From contig NZ_CP135164.1 of the NCBI RefSeq assembly GCF_001940225.2, forward strand, positions 1,612,001 through 1,676,000: a DNA stretch of 64,000 nucleotides, written 5' to 3'. The stretch comes from Roseburia sp. 499 (lineage in GTDB: Bacteria; Bacillota; Clostridia; Lachnospirales; Lachnospiraceae). Each line of letters opens with the position of its first letter. The first letter of the stretch is position 1. The notes beneath the pieces are model-generated. The model saw nothing but the letters and a program-made list of their open reading frames with translations. It was not told the DNA's origin and made no database searches. Position numbers and translations under genes: made by a program. Positions 36,736 to 45,977 of the stretch are shown here, piece after piece.

Positions 36736-36765
36736 TTGTATAAAAAGAAATACATGTGATATGAT
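36736..36765 (+). promoter_or_regulatory. Citrate synthase promoter
   Basis: TTGTAT (36736-36741), 18 bp, TATGAT (36760-36765), followed by a leader of about 70 nt containing GCAGTGTT...AACACTGC-like symmetry (36775-36809), which could be an operator or hairpin. Confidence 0.55.
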
Positions 36766-36839
36766 AGAACAATCAGCAGTGTTTTACACAGTACCACTTT
36801 AACACTGCACTTAAAAAAATATCCAGAAAGGGGTTTTAT

Positions 36840-38204
36840 ATGAGCACGAATTATTTTTGCGAGATTACACCTGAAATTGCACATTTTGCAGAACTAAGCC
36901 GCCAGGCAGCAACTATAAATCCAGAACTTTTTACAGAATATGATGTAAAACGTGGCTTACGTGACATCAATGGAAAGGGCGTACTTGTTGGACTGACTGA
37001 GATTTCCGATGTTTGCTCTACAAAAATGGTAGATGGCAAATCAGTTCCCGCTCCCGGCGAACTGTATTACCGTGGTTATAACGTAAAAGACATTATCCGT
37101 GGATTATCTGACAACAACCATTTTGGTTTTGAGGAAAGTACATACCTTCTTTTATTTGGGAAACTTCCTACCTCAGAGGAATTAACTTCTTTCTGTCAGG
37201 TTCTTGCTAATTACCGTACACTTCCTACCAGTTTTGTGCGGGATATTATCATGAAGGCACCTAGCCAGGATATGATGAATACCCTTGCCCGTAGTGTCCT
37301 TACACTTTATTCTTATGATGACATGGCTGACGATATTTCAATTCCAAATGTATTACGTCAATGTCTGGAATTAATCAGCCTTTTTCCATTACTTTCTGTA
37401 TATGGATACCAGGCTTACAAACACTACCATGATGGAGCAAGTCTTTTCATCCATACACCGGATTCAAAACTGTCCACTGCAGAAACGATTCTTCATCTTC
37501 TGCGCCCAGACAGTAAGTATACTCCGTTAGAAGCAAAACTTTTAGATATTGCTCTCATTCTTCATATGGAGCACGGCGGCGGTAATAACTCTACCTTTAC
37601 TACCCACCTTGTTTCTTCTTCCGGTACAGATACTTACTCTGCTATTGCAGCTTCTCTTGGTTCATTAAAAGGGCCACGCCATGGTGGAGCTAATATCAAG
37701 GTAGTAAAGATGTTTGACGATATGAAACAACACATTCATGATTGGAAAGATGAAGAGGAAATCGGCGCCTACCTTACTGCTCTTTTAAATAAAGAAGCAT
37801 TTGACCACGCCGGTTTAATATATGGTATGGGCCATGCTGTATATTCTCTGTCTGACCCACGTGCAGAACTGTTCCGTACCTTTGTGGAACGTCTTTCCAA
37901 AGAAAAGGGACGCGAAGATGAATTTGCTCTCTATTCTACTGTAGAACGTCTTGCTCCTCAAATTATTGCAAGAGAACGCAAGATTTATAAAGGTGTAAGT
38001 CCAAATGTAGATTTCTTCTCCGGTTTCGCTTACAGCATGCTGGATTTACCATTAGAGTTGTATACTCCGATTTTTGCTATTGCAAGAATCTCCGGTTGGA
38101 GCGCACACCGTCTGGAAGAATTAAACTACAACGGAAAGATTATGCGTCCGGCATACAAAAATGTTCAGGAACATTTAGAATATATTCCTATGGACCAGCG
38201 ATAA
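36840..38204 (+). CDS. Citrate/2-methylcitrate synthase
   Basis: 454 residues, type I citrate synthase fold. Active-site regions: MEHGGGNNSTF and HGGANIKVVKMF (His), GMGHAVYSLSDPRA (His) and the late Asp in VDFFSGF. The N-terminus has a Clostridial extension of about 60 residues compared with the short bacterial enzymes. AAAGGGG lies upstream of the ATG. In anaerobes it supplies citrate for glutamate synthesis through a partial TCA arm. No aconitase or isocitrate dehydrogenase gene adjoins it; it ends in a strong terminator. Citrate versus methylcitrate specificity cannot be read here. Confidence 0.93.
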   Translation: MSTNYFCEITPEIAHFAELSRQAATINPELFTEYDVKRGLRDINGKGVLVGLTEISDVCSTKMVDGKSVPAPGELYYRGYNVKDIIRGLSDNNHFGFEESTYLLLFGKLPTSEELTSFCQVLANYRTLPTSFVRDIIMKAPSQDMMNTLARSVLTLYSYDDMADDISIPNVLRQCLELISLFPLLSVYGYQAYKHYHDGASLFIHTPDSKLSTAETILHLLRPDSKYTPLEAKLLDIALILHMEHGGGNNSTFTTHLVSSSGTDTYSAIAASLGSLKGPRHGGANIKVVKMFDDMKQHIHDWKDEEEIGAYLTALLNKEAFDHAGLIYGMGHAVYSLSDPRAELFRTFVERLSKEKGREDEFALYSTVERLAPQIIARERKIYKGVSPNVDFFSGFAYSMLDLPLELYTPIFAIARISGWSAHRLEELNYNGKIMRPAYKNVQEHLEYIPMDQR

Positions 38205-38220
38205 TCAAAAATATTGAAAT

Positions 38221-38262
38221 AGAAAAAGAGAAATGCAGTATTAATTGCATTTCTCTTTTTCT
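38221..38262. terminator. Bidirectional terminator, citrate synthase / histidine kinase
   Basis: 17-bp perfect stem (38221-38237 with 38246-38262) with AGAAAAAGAG at one end and CTCTTTTTCT at the other, between convergent genes. The long A/T ends supply T-tracts in both directions. Confidence 0.88.
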
Positions 38263-38276
38263 ATCCTCACAAATGT

Positions 38277-39800
38277 TTAATTCTTATAAATAGGCAATTC
38301 AAACCAGAACGTGCTGCCCTCCCCCAACTTACTTTCTACCCCATAAGCCGCTTCGTGAAGTATCAGAATATTCTTTACAATAGATAGTCCCAGACCAGTT
38401 CCCATCACTGCCCTTTTATGCGTCTTATCCACCTTATAATATCGATCCCATACATAAGAAAGGTCTTCCTCTGCAATTCCTTCCCCTGTATCGGTCACTT
38501 CAATTCGTACCACATCACCTTTTATAATCTGCCGCACCAGAACCCGCTTATCTACTCCTGTATAGTTAATCGCATTATTCACCAGATTGTAGAGGACCTG
38601 AAAAATTTTAAATTCATCAGCTTCTACCATCACTTCCTTGTCATACTGGAATTCAATAATGTATCCATCCTGCTCTTTTAGCTTATTATACCGTTCAAAA
38701 ACCGATTGGATACTTTCTGTCAGATTATATATAGAAGTATCTTTTTCCAGCACTCCCGCCTGAAGCTTAGATATATCAAGCATATCATTTACCAGATTCG
38801 TCAATCGGCGTGATTCATCAATCACTACCTGTATATTTTCCGGTGTATTTTCTCCCGGCAAATCCCGCATTACTTCTGCATAGGCAATAATCATGGTTAA
38901 TGGCGTACGCAAGTCATGGGAAACATTGGCTAAAAGCTCCTTGCGAAATCCTTCTGTCTTCTCCAGTTCTCTCGCTGCAAAATTCAATGTTTCTGACAGT
39001 TCTGCAATTTCACGATAATCCTTTCCTGAAAACTCTACAGAATAGTCTCCTTTTGCCAGTTCTCTGGCAGAATGATTTACCCTGATAATCGAACTTGAAA
39101 TTTTCCTTGACAACAAAAACGCTATCAATAAAGACAGTAATATCAGAATAACGGAAATCCAAATAAACTGTATTCGCAGGGTATCCACTGTTGCATCTAC
39201 CGGTGTCAACTGAGAATTTACCATAACCACGATATCCTCTGTACCATTCTCAATAATTTCTACATAAATAGCTGACTGCGCCATCTTCTGTCCATGATTT
39301 TGAAAAAATCCTGCTTTGGGCTGAAATGGAGTTTTAGTACCTTCCTCTACTTCCGGCGGCTGTTCTTCCAGTCGTGGCATAGTAATATTTTGACTACCCT
39401 CAAATTCAATTTTAGCCTTTCCTCCCTGCTCTTTTGCCTGATTGTAGTATCGTTCAAATTCTTCTTTTGGAATAGCACTCATTTGAGAGTTCATAATATA
39501 CTCTGCGCTGTGTATCACTTCTCCATTTGTGTCCGTTACTAAAATTGATAGATTTCCTTCCGCAGCAAGGCTGTCAATTTGATTTTCCGCATCTGTATCC
39601 TCTGATTCTAAAATATTTACCACCTGTTCTAATGCATTTTCTGCCTCTCTATTTTTAATAAGCTTGTAAAATGTATCCAGATAACAAATTTGAAATATCC
39701 ATAAAATGGCAAGAAGAATTATGGTAAAACTAAGTAAATATAAAAAAACCTTCCATTTTATACTAATTTTCTCTCTGATTTTTCCCTCTCTAAGCCTCAA
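38277..39800 (-). CDS. Sensor histidine kinase
   Basis: 507 residues. TM1 at about 17-37 and TM2 at about 207-230 bracket an extracellular sensor of about 170 residues, acidic and with no fold I recognise. A HAMP linker follows, then HisKA (NVSHDLRTPLTMIIAYAEV with the phosphorylated His), N box NLVNNAINY, G1 DTGEGI and G2 GTGLGLSIV. The only start that includes TM1 is TTG 39800, with a purine-rich GAGGGGTGGGA ahead; it overlaps the regulator gene by 11 bp. Partner of the OmpR-type regulator. The stimulus is unknown, probably envelope-related. Confidence 0.9.
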   Translation of the reverse strand: MRLREGKIREKISIKWKVFLYLLSFTIILLAILWIFQICYLDTFYKLIKNREAENALEQVVNILESEDTDAENQIDSLAAEGNLSILVTDTNGEVIHSAEYIMNSQMSAIPKEEFERYYNQAKEQGGKAKIEFEGSQNITMPRLEEQPPEVEEGTKTPFQPKAGFFQNHGQKMAQSAIYVEIIENGTEDIVVMVNSQLTPVDATVDTLRIQFIWISVILILLSLLIAFLLSRKISSSIIRVNHSARELAKGDYSVEFSGKDYREIAELSETLNFAARELEKTEGFRKELLANVSHDLRTPLTMIIAYAEVMRDLPGENTPENIQVVIDESRRLTNLVNDMLDISKLQAGVLEKDTSIYNLTESIQSVFERYNKLKEQDGYIIEFQYDKEVMVEADEFKIFQVLYNLVNNAINYTGVDKRVLVRQIIKGDVVRIEVTDTGEGIAEEDLSYVWDRYYKVDKTHKRAVMGTGLGLSIVKNILILHEAAYGVESKLGEGSTFWFELPIYKN

Positions 39801-40464
39801 ATCGATATCCCACCCCTCTTAGCGTCACCAGAAACTTGCGATATTCTCCAAGACTGCTGCGCAAAAGTTTCACATGCGTATCTAAGGTACGGTCATCTCC
39901 ATAATAATCATACCCCCATACCTCTGTAATAAGTTTTTCCCGCTCCAAAGCAATATTACGATTTTTTACCAGATAAAATAACAATTCATATTCCTTCGGT
40001 GACATCTCTACTCTTTTTCCATCTACAGTAACCGTTCTTCCTGTGAAATCTACTTCTAATCCTTCTTTGCGGAAGACGTCACGCTCTGCCTTTTCTTCCT
40101 TGCTCTGATTGCGACTAATAACCACTTTCACCCGCATCATCAATTCCTTCGGAGAAAATGGCTTCACCACATAATCATCTATTCCAATTTCAAATCCATG
40201 AATTCGGTCATATTCTTCTCCTCTCGCAGAGAGCATAATAACAGGTATATCTTTTTCCTTCTTAATCTCACGGCAAGTAGAAAAACCATCCAATTCCGGC
40301 ATCATCACATCCAAAATAATCACATCAAAATCCTGGCGCTGACAAATTCGGACCGCTTCCATTCCATCCCTCGCTTCAGTAATCTCGTATCCTTCAAATT
40401 CCCCATATTTTCGAATAATTGTACGAATCTTTTCTTCATCATCTACAACTAATATTCTTTTCAC
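39790..40464 (-). CDS. OmpR-family response regulator
   Basis: 224 residues. Receiver domain with acidic pocket VVDDEEK, phospho-Asp in VIILDVMMPELDG and Lys in VVKPFSPKEL, then a winged-helix DNA-binding domain ending LRGVGYRFEA. Start is GTG 40464 with AAGGAG eight bases upstream. It overlaps its kinase. A small palindrome ATCACCTTCAGGTGAT (40500-40515) sits just upstream and could be an operator for this regulator, although the sequence alone does not show it. Confidence 0.93.
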   Translation of the reverse strand: MKRILVVDDEEKIRTIIRKYGEFEGYEITEARDGMEAVRICQRQDFDVIILDVMMPELDGFSTCREIKKEKDIPVIMLSARGEEYDRIHGFEIGIDDYVVKPFSPKELMMRVKVVISRNQSKEEKAERDVFRKEGLEVDFTGRTVTVDGKRVEMSPKEYELLFYLVKNRNIALEREKLITEVWGYDYYGDDRTLDTHVKLLRSSLGEYRKFLVTLRGVGYRFEA

Positions 40465-40615
40465 AGCACTTTCTCCTTTCCTTCCGTTTAAAATAGCCTA
40501 TCACCTTCAGGTGATGGTTCTGTGAAGTTTTTCTGAATTCCTACCAGACATTATATCACAATTCTTTTGTAATTGCCGAAAAGTATCACAAATTGTATTT
40601 GTCCAAAAGAAAAGA

Positions 40616-40644
40616 TTGAAACTTTCTGCCGTTTAGTGTAAAAT
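40616..40644 (+). promoter_or_regulatory. Promoter of the CheY/MshEN-CheX pair
   Basis: TTGAAA (40616-40621), 17 bp, TAAAAT (40639-40644), about 40 bp upstream of the response-regulator start. Confidence 0.65.
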
Positions 40645-40687
40645 ATTTATATAAAATTTGACTATACTGAAGGAGCGGGTGATTACT

Positions 40688-41059
40688 ATGGAAGATGTAA
40701 AGATTTTGATTTGCGATGATTCTATTTTAGCACGCAAGCAATTAAAAGATATTATTAAAACATGTGGTTTTGACAATTTTATTGAAGGTGTTAATGGGGA
40801 ACAGGCAGTAGCTCTTTACAAAGAGCATAAACCACAATTGGTATTTTTAGATATCGTAATGCCTCTGATGGATGGTGTTCAGGCAGTTCATGAAATTCGC
40901 CAATTTGATCCGGAGGCATATATTATTATTGTTTCTTCTGTTGGTACACAGTCACAATTAAAGGCAGCAATTATGGAAGGCGCTCATGATTTTATTCAAA
41001 AACCTTACTCCTCTGAGGCCATTTCTAAGGTTGTAAGCAAACGTTTTGAAGGGAGATAG
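40688..41059 (+). CDS. CheY-like stand-alone response regulator
   Basis: 123 residues from ATG 40688 (AAGGAG twelve bases upstream). A single receiver domain: acidic pair CDDS, phospho-Asp in QLVFLDIVMPLMDG, Thr/Ser switch in IIVSSVG and Lys in IQKPYS. No output domain. Three bases separate it from the MshEN-CheX gene, so the pair is one operon. CheX-type partners dephosphorylate CheY-like receivers, so the two probably form one phosphorylation switch. No CheA or flagellar gene lies in the window. Confidence 0.93.
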   Translation: MEDVKILICDDSILARKQLKDIIKTCGFDNFIEGVNGEQAVALYKEHKPQLVFLDIVMPLMDGVQAVHEIRQFDPEAYIIIVSSVGTQSQLKAAIMEGAHDFIQKPYSSEAISKVVSKRFEGR

Positions 41060-41062
41060 GTT

Positions 41063-41941
41063 ATGTATACACAGTTTTTCGGAAATTTTCTAATCAATAA
41101 AGGTATTATTACTGCCGAGCAACTTATGGAAGCACTGAAGATTCAATCTTCAGCTCATCAAAAATTAGGAACACTTGCTATCCATGAAGGATATATGTCG
41201 GCTAATGAAGTGGAAGATGTTTATATTATGCAGACCCACTATGACAAACGTTTTGGTGAATTAGCTATAAAGCTTGGTTATCTTACTCAAAAGCAGGTAA
41301 ATGAGTTGTTAAAGCTTCAGCTTCCTGACTATATGAAATTGGGACAAGTATTGATAGATCAAAATTTGATTACAAATACTGACTTAGAAAATCTGGTAGC
41401 CGAATATCGTTCTGCTTATGAAATTTATGATTTGAACATAGCCCTTGAGCAACAGGAACTGGTAGATAAACTGCTCTCTTCTTTTTGCTCGCAGGAGAAT
41501 ATTACAGAACCGGAGCGTTTAATACCATATTTGACTCTCTTATTCAATAACTTGATTCGTTTTATTGGTGAAGATTTTACTCCGCTTGATATTATCCCTA
41601 TGCCAGAAATTCCAATTAATTTCTGTGTATACCAAGAAATAGAAGGAACATTGCTCTCTGCTTTGGATATGGAACCACAAACTGCAATTGCATTTGCCAA
41701 TAAATATGTGGGAGATACGTTTACTGAGTTGGATGAGTATGTTCAAGCTTCCGTGGAAGACTTTTTGAATCTTCACAATGGACTTTACACAGTAAATATG
41801 TCCAATGAACATTCTGTCGAATTAAAATTAGAACCACCAATGGTGCAGGAACATCCGACCCTTTCTACTGATTCATTGGCTTATCTTCTTCCAATTGTAT
41901 ACCCTTTCGGAAGAATCAATTTTATTATATCACTTATGTAA
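41063..41941 (+). CDS. Tandem MshEN repeats fused to a CheX/CheC-like domain
   Basis: 292 residues. Residues 5-115 are four copies of a 24-residue motif with 5-residue spacers: Gly7, Gly36, Gly65 and Gly94 fall at an exact 29-residue period, each in an x-[FL]-G setting with hydrophobics and a closing Gln at 28, 57 and 86. That is the MshEN layout, a c-di-GMP-binding module, twice over. Residues about 170-292 look like CheX/CheC: DFLN with a Pro 23 residues later, though the usual Glu three before Asn is Asp. Probably a phosphatase or binding partner of the adjacent CheY-like protein, gated by c-di-GMP (inference). Confidence 0.7.
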   Translation: MYTQFFGNFLINKGIITAEQLMEALKIQSSAHQKLGTLAIHEGYMSANEVEDVYIMQTHYDKRFGELAIKLGYLTQKQVNELLKLQLPDYMKLGQVLIDQNLITNTDLENLVAEYRSAYEIYDLNIALEQQELVDKLLSSFCSQENITEPERLIPYLTLLFNNLIRFIGEDFTPLDIIPMPEIPINFCVYQEIEGTLLSALDMEPQTAIAFANKYVGDTFTELDEYVQASVEDFLNLHNGLYTVNMSNEHSVELKLEPPMVQEHPTLSTDSLAYLLPIVYPFGRINFIISLM

Positions 41942-41948
41942 AATTGCA

Positions 41949-41984
41949 AAAAAAGAATTCCGCAATAATGCGGAATTCTTTTTT
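41949..41984. terminator. Bidirectional terminator, MshEN-CheX gene / thrC
   Basis: Long stem AAAAAAGAATTCCGCA / TGCGGAATTCTTTTTT between convergent genes. Its thrC-side end reaches the thrC stop codon. Confidence 0.88.
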
Positions 41985-43464
41985 ATATTCCAAGGAATTT
42001 CTTCACTACAGACTGCATTTCATTCACTTCACAAACAGTCTTATGTAATACTGGAGCGGTACGAATATCTTCAATCGCCTGAGGTACTTTTACCTTGGAT
42101 AACTTTTCTAATTCATCTACCAATTCAAAATCCGGCTGGCTGTCGTATTTTTCATCAATAGCTGTCATAACGCTTCTGGTAAACTTATATGGGCTAGCTG
42201 TAGATGCAATCACAGTCTTAGCCACATCCTTAGTATCTTTTTGATATTTCTTATATACTACTGCTGCTACTGCTGTATGTGTATCAATAATATATCCTGT
42301 TTCATCATAGATTTCCTTGATTATTGCAGCAGTTTCTGCTTCACTGGCATAATTGCCATAGAAATCTTTTAACTGCTCTTTCATCTCTGCTGTAATCTCG
42401 TACTTACCATTTTCCTGCAGAGACTTCATCAGTTCCTGATTCTTCTTTGCATCATTTCCTGCAATGCGATAAATCAAACGTTCCAGATTGCTGGAAATCA
42501 GAATATCCATAGATGGTGAACTTGTTAAGATAAAATCACGATTCTTATCATATTCTCCTGTTGTAAAGAAATCATATAACACCTTATTTTCATTAGATGC
42601 ACAAATGAGCTTTCCAATCGGAAGTCCCATGTTCTTTGCATAAAATGCGGCTAAAATATTTCCAAAGTTACCGGTAGGTACTACTACATTCATCGTCTCG
42701 CCATTCTGAATGTTTCCTGCCTTTACCATCTTTGCATAAGCATATACATAATATACAATCTGTGGCACTAAACGTCCGATGTTAATGGAGTTTGCAGAAG
42801 AGAATTGGTAGCCGGCAGCTTCCATTTCTTTTGCTAATGCTTTATCAGAAAACATCTGTTTTACTCCGGTCTGTGCCTGATCAAAGTTCCCATTAATTCC
42901 TACAACAAAAGTATTGTCACCTTTTTGTGTTACCATCTGCTTCTGCTGAATTGGACTTACACCATCTTTTGGATAAAATACAATAATCTTAGTTCCCTTT
43001 ACATCTGCAAATCCTGCCAGTGCTGCCTTTCCGGTATCTCCAGAAGTTGCAGTCAAAATTACAATATCATTTTTCACTTCGTTTTTTCGTGCTGCGGTAA
43101 TCAGAAGATGTGGAAGAATGGACAATGCCATATCCTTAAACGCAATAGTTGCCCCATGGAATAACTCCAAATAATAAGCATCCTGAGCCTTTACCAGTGG
43201 TGCGATTTCTTCTGTATCAAACTTGGAATCATATGCATTTTTAATACAATTCTTCAATTCTTCCTCTGTAAAATCTGTCAAAAACAGCTTCATAACCTCG
43301 TATGCTGTTTCCTGATAAGACATATCTGCCAGCTTTTCTACCGGAACCTCCAGAGACGGAATACTATCCGGTACAAAAAGTCCTCCATTTTCCGCAAGAC
43401 CTTTTAATATCGCCTGAGAAGCCGTTACTTTCTCATCTGCGTTTCTTGTGCTTGAATATAACAT
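41983..43464 (-). CDS. thrC: Threonine synthase
   Basis: About 493 residues. A PLP enzyme that converts O-phosphohomoserine to threonine. The PLP lysine lies in HGATIAFKDMALS; phosphate loop PTGNFGNILAAFYA; TATSGDTGKAALAGF. It is the long form (about 490-500), as in enterobacteria and many Clostridia. ATG 43464 begins the conserved MLYSSTRNADEK and has AAAGGA eleven bases away; the upstream ATG (43476) sits directly against that site and is less likely. Monocistronic; no hom or thrB adjoins it. Confidence 0.95.
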   Translation of the reverse strand: MLYSSTRNADEKVTASQAILKGLAENGGLFVPDSIPSLEVPVEKLADMSYQETAYEVMKLFLTDFTEEELKNCIKNAYDSKFDTEEIAPLVKAQDAYYLELFHGATIAFKDMALSILPHLLITAARKNEVKNDIVILTATSGDTGKAALAGFADVKGTKIIVFYPKDGVSPIQQKQMVTQKGDNTFVVGINGNFDQAQTGVKQMFSDKALAKEMEAAGYQFSSANSINIGRLVPQIVYYVYAYAKMVKAGNIQNGETMNVVVPTGNFGNILAAFYAKNMGLPIGKLICASNENKVLYDFFTTGEYDKNRDFILTSSPSMDILISSNLERLIYRIAGNDAKKNQELMKSLQENGKYEITAEMKEQLKDFYGNYASEAETAAIIKEIYDETGYIIDTHTAVAAVVYKKYQKDTKDVAKTVIASTASPYKFTRSVMTAIDEKYDSQPDFELVDELEKLSKVKVPQAIEDIRTAPVLHKTVCEVNEMQSVVKKFLGI

Positions 43465-43570
43465 ATTCCTATCCATCCTTTGCTTTTATAATCCTTTCAA
43501 TTATAAAATTTTTCTACAAGTCTGTCAATGATTACACTACACAATTTTACTCTATTAAAGTGTGAAATTT

Positions 43571-44356
43571 TCACGGAAGTGTATAAAACTCATGTCCGCC
43601 ATACTGAAATAGCCATTTCAAATTGTGGTCGAACCATGCCATGTCATTTGGATTTGCCTTACTTCTGGCCGAAAAAAACAATGCGCCTTGTGAGTAATCT
43701 TCTCCATATAGCGCCTTTTCCACAGCCTCCCTAGTCTCTTCTGTCACTTCTACCGTGAAATATCTCCCATCTACAGTAGGGGCAAACTGGGCACTACCAC
43801 CACTTTTTTCAAATATCACATTATATACTGTATCTTCAAATCCATCTGTCCGCACACGATTTAGAATCACTTCTGCTACCAGAATCTTTCCTTTTTCATC
43901 TTCCCCACCTGCCTCTGCCTGCACAATACGGCACAGTGCCTCATAATCGTTCTCAGAAAGCTGTAATTCCTGATAGGCATTTACAGGCGATTTGGGAAAT
44001 TCCTTTTGTATCTGCCCCACATTTTCAAGATTGATACATTCTTTTACTACTTCCTGTTCTATTTTACTTTGTTCTTCTAATGCATTTTTGCATATCACAA
44101 TAAATTGAGGACCAGCAATCAACCCTGTTTCTTCTGTTTCTCCTTCGAAACTTTCTTCTTCGTTTCCCTTTAACGTATTACATTCTTTTGGAACCACCTT
44201 ATTCTTCCCCGCACCACCGAATGCCTGCGCATTCAAGGAAATCATCGCAAATACGAGAAACCCTGAAACAATAACGGCGCAATCGCGATAGGACTTCTTT
44301 GATATATTTCTGATACACCAATACACATTCTTTAGTAAGCTTTGAATTGTTAACAT
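43571..44356 (-). CDS. SleB-type cell wall hydrolase
   Basis: 261 residues. N-terminal membrane or signal segment at residues about 27-46 (VIVSGFLVFAMISLNAQAF), then a low-complexity acidic linker, then a Hydrolase_2 domain from about 135: ALCRIVQAEAGGEDEKGKIL with the catalytic Glu, VILNRV, GGSAQFAP, and AWFDHNLKWLFQYGGHEFY at the end. SleB enzymes are lytic transglycosylases for spore cortex; related proteins also trim vegetative wall. No peptidoglycan-binding repeat is visible. AGAGGAA precedes the ATG. The gene is divergent from the AP2-domain gene. Confidence 0.88.
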   Translation of the reverse strand: MLTIQSLLKNVYWCIRNISKKSYRDCAVIVSGFLVFAMISLNAQAFGGAGKNKVVPKECNTLKGNEEESFEGETEETGLIAGPQFIVICKNALEEQSKIEQEVVKECINLENVGQIQKEFPKSPVNAYQELQLSENDYEALCRIVQAEAGGEDEKGKILVAEVILNRVRTDGFEDTVYNVIFEKSGGSAQFAPTVDGRYFTVEVTEETREAVEKALYGEDYSQGALFFSARSKANPNDMAWFDHNLKWLFQYGGHEFYTLP

Positions 44357-44534
44357 AATATTCCTCTTTTCTATCGTTGACTACACAAGTAAGCATTACT
44401 TCAACGCTTGCTTATTGCCATCAATACAAATTTTTACCATAAATTACCACTCTTATTCTGGAAATTTTAGAAAAACTTTTTTATTCTTTTTTTTTGTGTT
44501 ATACTTATTTCAAATCACAATCAGGGAGGACAAT

Positions 44535-45329
44535 ATGCTACCAGGTGTATACCTTGCTTACCAAAAAAATGGGGACACATATTACCGCTCCAGTATTACT
44601 TATAAAAACAAACACATCTCTCTGGGTAGTTTCTCCAGAGAAGACGATGCTAATACTGCTTATACGGAAGCCGGTAAAATTTTAACGGATTCTGAACTTA
44701 CCATAGATACCATTTTTGCGTACCACACTATTTTAAAATTTGACAAGGTGATTTCTCTGTTGAATTTTAGGGATAATGGTATTTATTTTAAAAATCCCAT
44801 TTATCTTAGAAATAATTACTTTGTATATTACATTTCCAAGTCAGATGAATTAAAATTTGATATTGACGATTTATTTTATTATTCCAGCCATAAAATTATG
44901 CGCCGGGGATCTCACCTTTTTGTAAACGACTACGGAATGCAGGTTAATATCCTCTCACGTTATGGCATTAAAAATTACGGTATAGCCGGTAAGGACTACT
45001 ATTTCGCCAATGACGATGCCACAGACTTTCGCTATTCTAATATTATTATAATCAATAAATATCATGGGGTGACACAGTATCTAAAAAATGAAATTCCACG
45101 ATATAAGGTAAAAATACACATTAACGGAAATTATACGATAGGAACCTATCGCAGTGAAGAAAAAGCCGCTATTGCCTACAATAAAGCGGTAGATTTGGCC
45201 AAAAGCCATGGGATTAACAAGAACTTTCCCACTAATTATATTGAAAATTTTTCCCCAAAGGAATATGCAGAGATTTACAGCAAAATCAAAATCTCTGCAA
45301 AATATCTGGAATATCTTGCCGGATTATAA
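44535..45329 (+). CDS. Tandem AP2-domain protein without a nuclease motif
   Basis: 264 residues from ATG 44535 (AGGGAGGAC upstream). Two AP2/ERF-like DNA-binding domains: residues about 14-50 (YRSSITYKNKHISLGSFSR then NTAYTEAGKI) and about 205-245 (YKVKIHINGNYTIGTYRSEE then AYNKAVDLAK). Between them is a NDYGMQVNI...DFRYSNIIIIN-type segment as in HNH/AP2 homing enzymes, but without an HNH His-Asn-His. It is a likely DNA-binding remnant or domesticated regulator from a mobile endonuclease. No neighbour suggests a target. Confidence 0.65.
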   Translation: MLPGVYLAYQKNGDTYYRSSITYKNKHISLGSFSREDDANTAYTEAGKILTDSELTIDTIFAYHTILKFDKVISLLNFRDNGIYFKNPIYLRNNYFVYYISKSDELKFDIDDLFYYSSHKIMRRGSHLFVNDYGMQVNILSRYGIKNYGIAGKDYYFANDDATDFRYSNIIIINKYHGVTQYLKNEIPRYKVKIHINGNYTIGTYRSEEKAAIAYNKAVDLAKSHGINKNFPTNYIENFSPKEYAEIYSKIKISAKYLEYLAGL

Positions 45330-45339
45330 ATAAAACAAC

Positions 45340-45373
45340 GAGAAAGCAACGTATCAAAATACGTTGCTTTCTC
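45340..45373. terminator. Terminator between the AP2 gene and the methyltransferase remnant
   Basis: 15-bp perfect stem GAGAAAGCAACGTAT / ATACGTTGCTTTCTC with a 4-base loop. T-richness is moderate on both sides. Confidence 0.75.
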
Positions 45374-45379
45374 TTATAC

Positions 45380-45960
45380 TCACTTTATTGCAACAATAAC
45401 AGCAAATTTTTGACTGGTATACACATTCTCTACATTCCTAAAATTAAATTTTTGAAGCATAGCCATTTCATCCTTAACAGAACACTCCTTGTCAAATTTT
45501 CTGCGTTCCATCCAACGCTCCAAATCAAGTTCTGAAAGTCCACTTTGGCTTAATTGTTTTTCCCAATATGAGTGAATAATTCTGCCTTATCCGTATTTTC
45601 CAAATGATGAATAGATAAAGCAGAAATAATACTCTCAAATGCTTCATCCGGAAGTTCTTTGGCATAATCTAAAACTTGATAAGATACATTTTCCAATCCT
45701 GAAAATCGTTCTTTCGCAACCTCCAACATCTTATCTGCAATATCTACAAGTACGTATTCTGACTCTGGAAAATACTTATACCAAAAAGACGTTAAAAGCC
45801 CTGTGCCTGCCCCTAAATCCAATACTCTTTTTGGTGCCTTAATATTAGAGGTTAAAAATTTCGTCGTACTTTCATAGTAATCTTCAAAACATGGTATAAA
45901 TCTTTTTCGATTAATATCATATTCCTTGGCAATCACATTAAATTGCTCATCTATATCCAT
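45380..45960 (-). pseudogene. Class I SAM methyltransferase with internal deletion and frameshift
   Basis: The first part (45550-45960, 136 codons) has the Rossmann SAM motif VLDLGAGTGLLTSF, acidic VDIADKML and the ISALSIHHL motif IV region, then breaks off at THIGKNN. Reading then continues in another frame as SYWEKQLSQSGLSELDLERW to FAVIVAIK with a TGA at 45380. Intact relatives have about 30 residues between HI and SYW. The junction TCATATT fits both edges, so a deletion through a short direct repeat is likely (inference). The truncated product lacks the C-terminal lid and is probably inactive. It follows leuD by 17 bp. Confidence 0.72.
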
Positions 45961-45977
45961 ATTATACCTTCTTTACC

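Noticed and set aside
40500..40515. Terminator between the response regulator and CheY genes
   Set aside because: The ATCACC-TTCA-GGTGAT hairpin has no T-tract and lies between divergent promoters, so an operator is more likely, though unproven.
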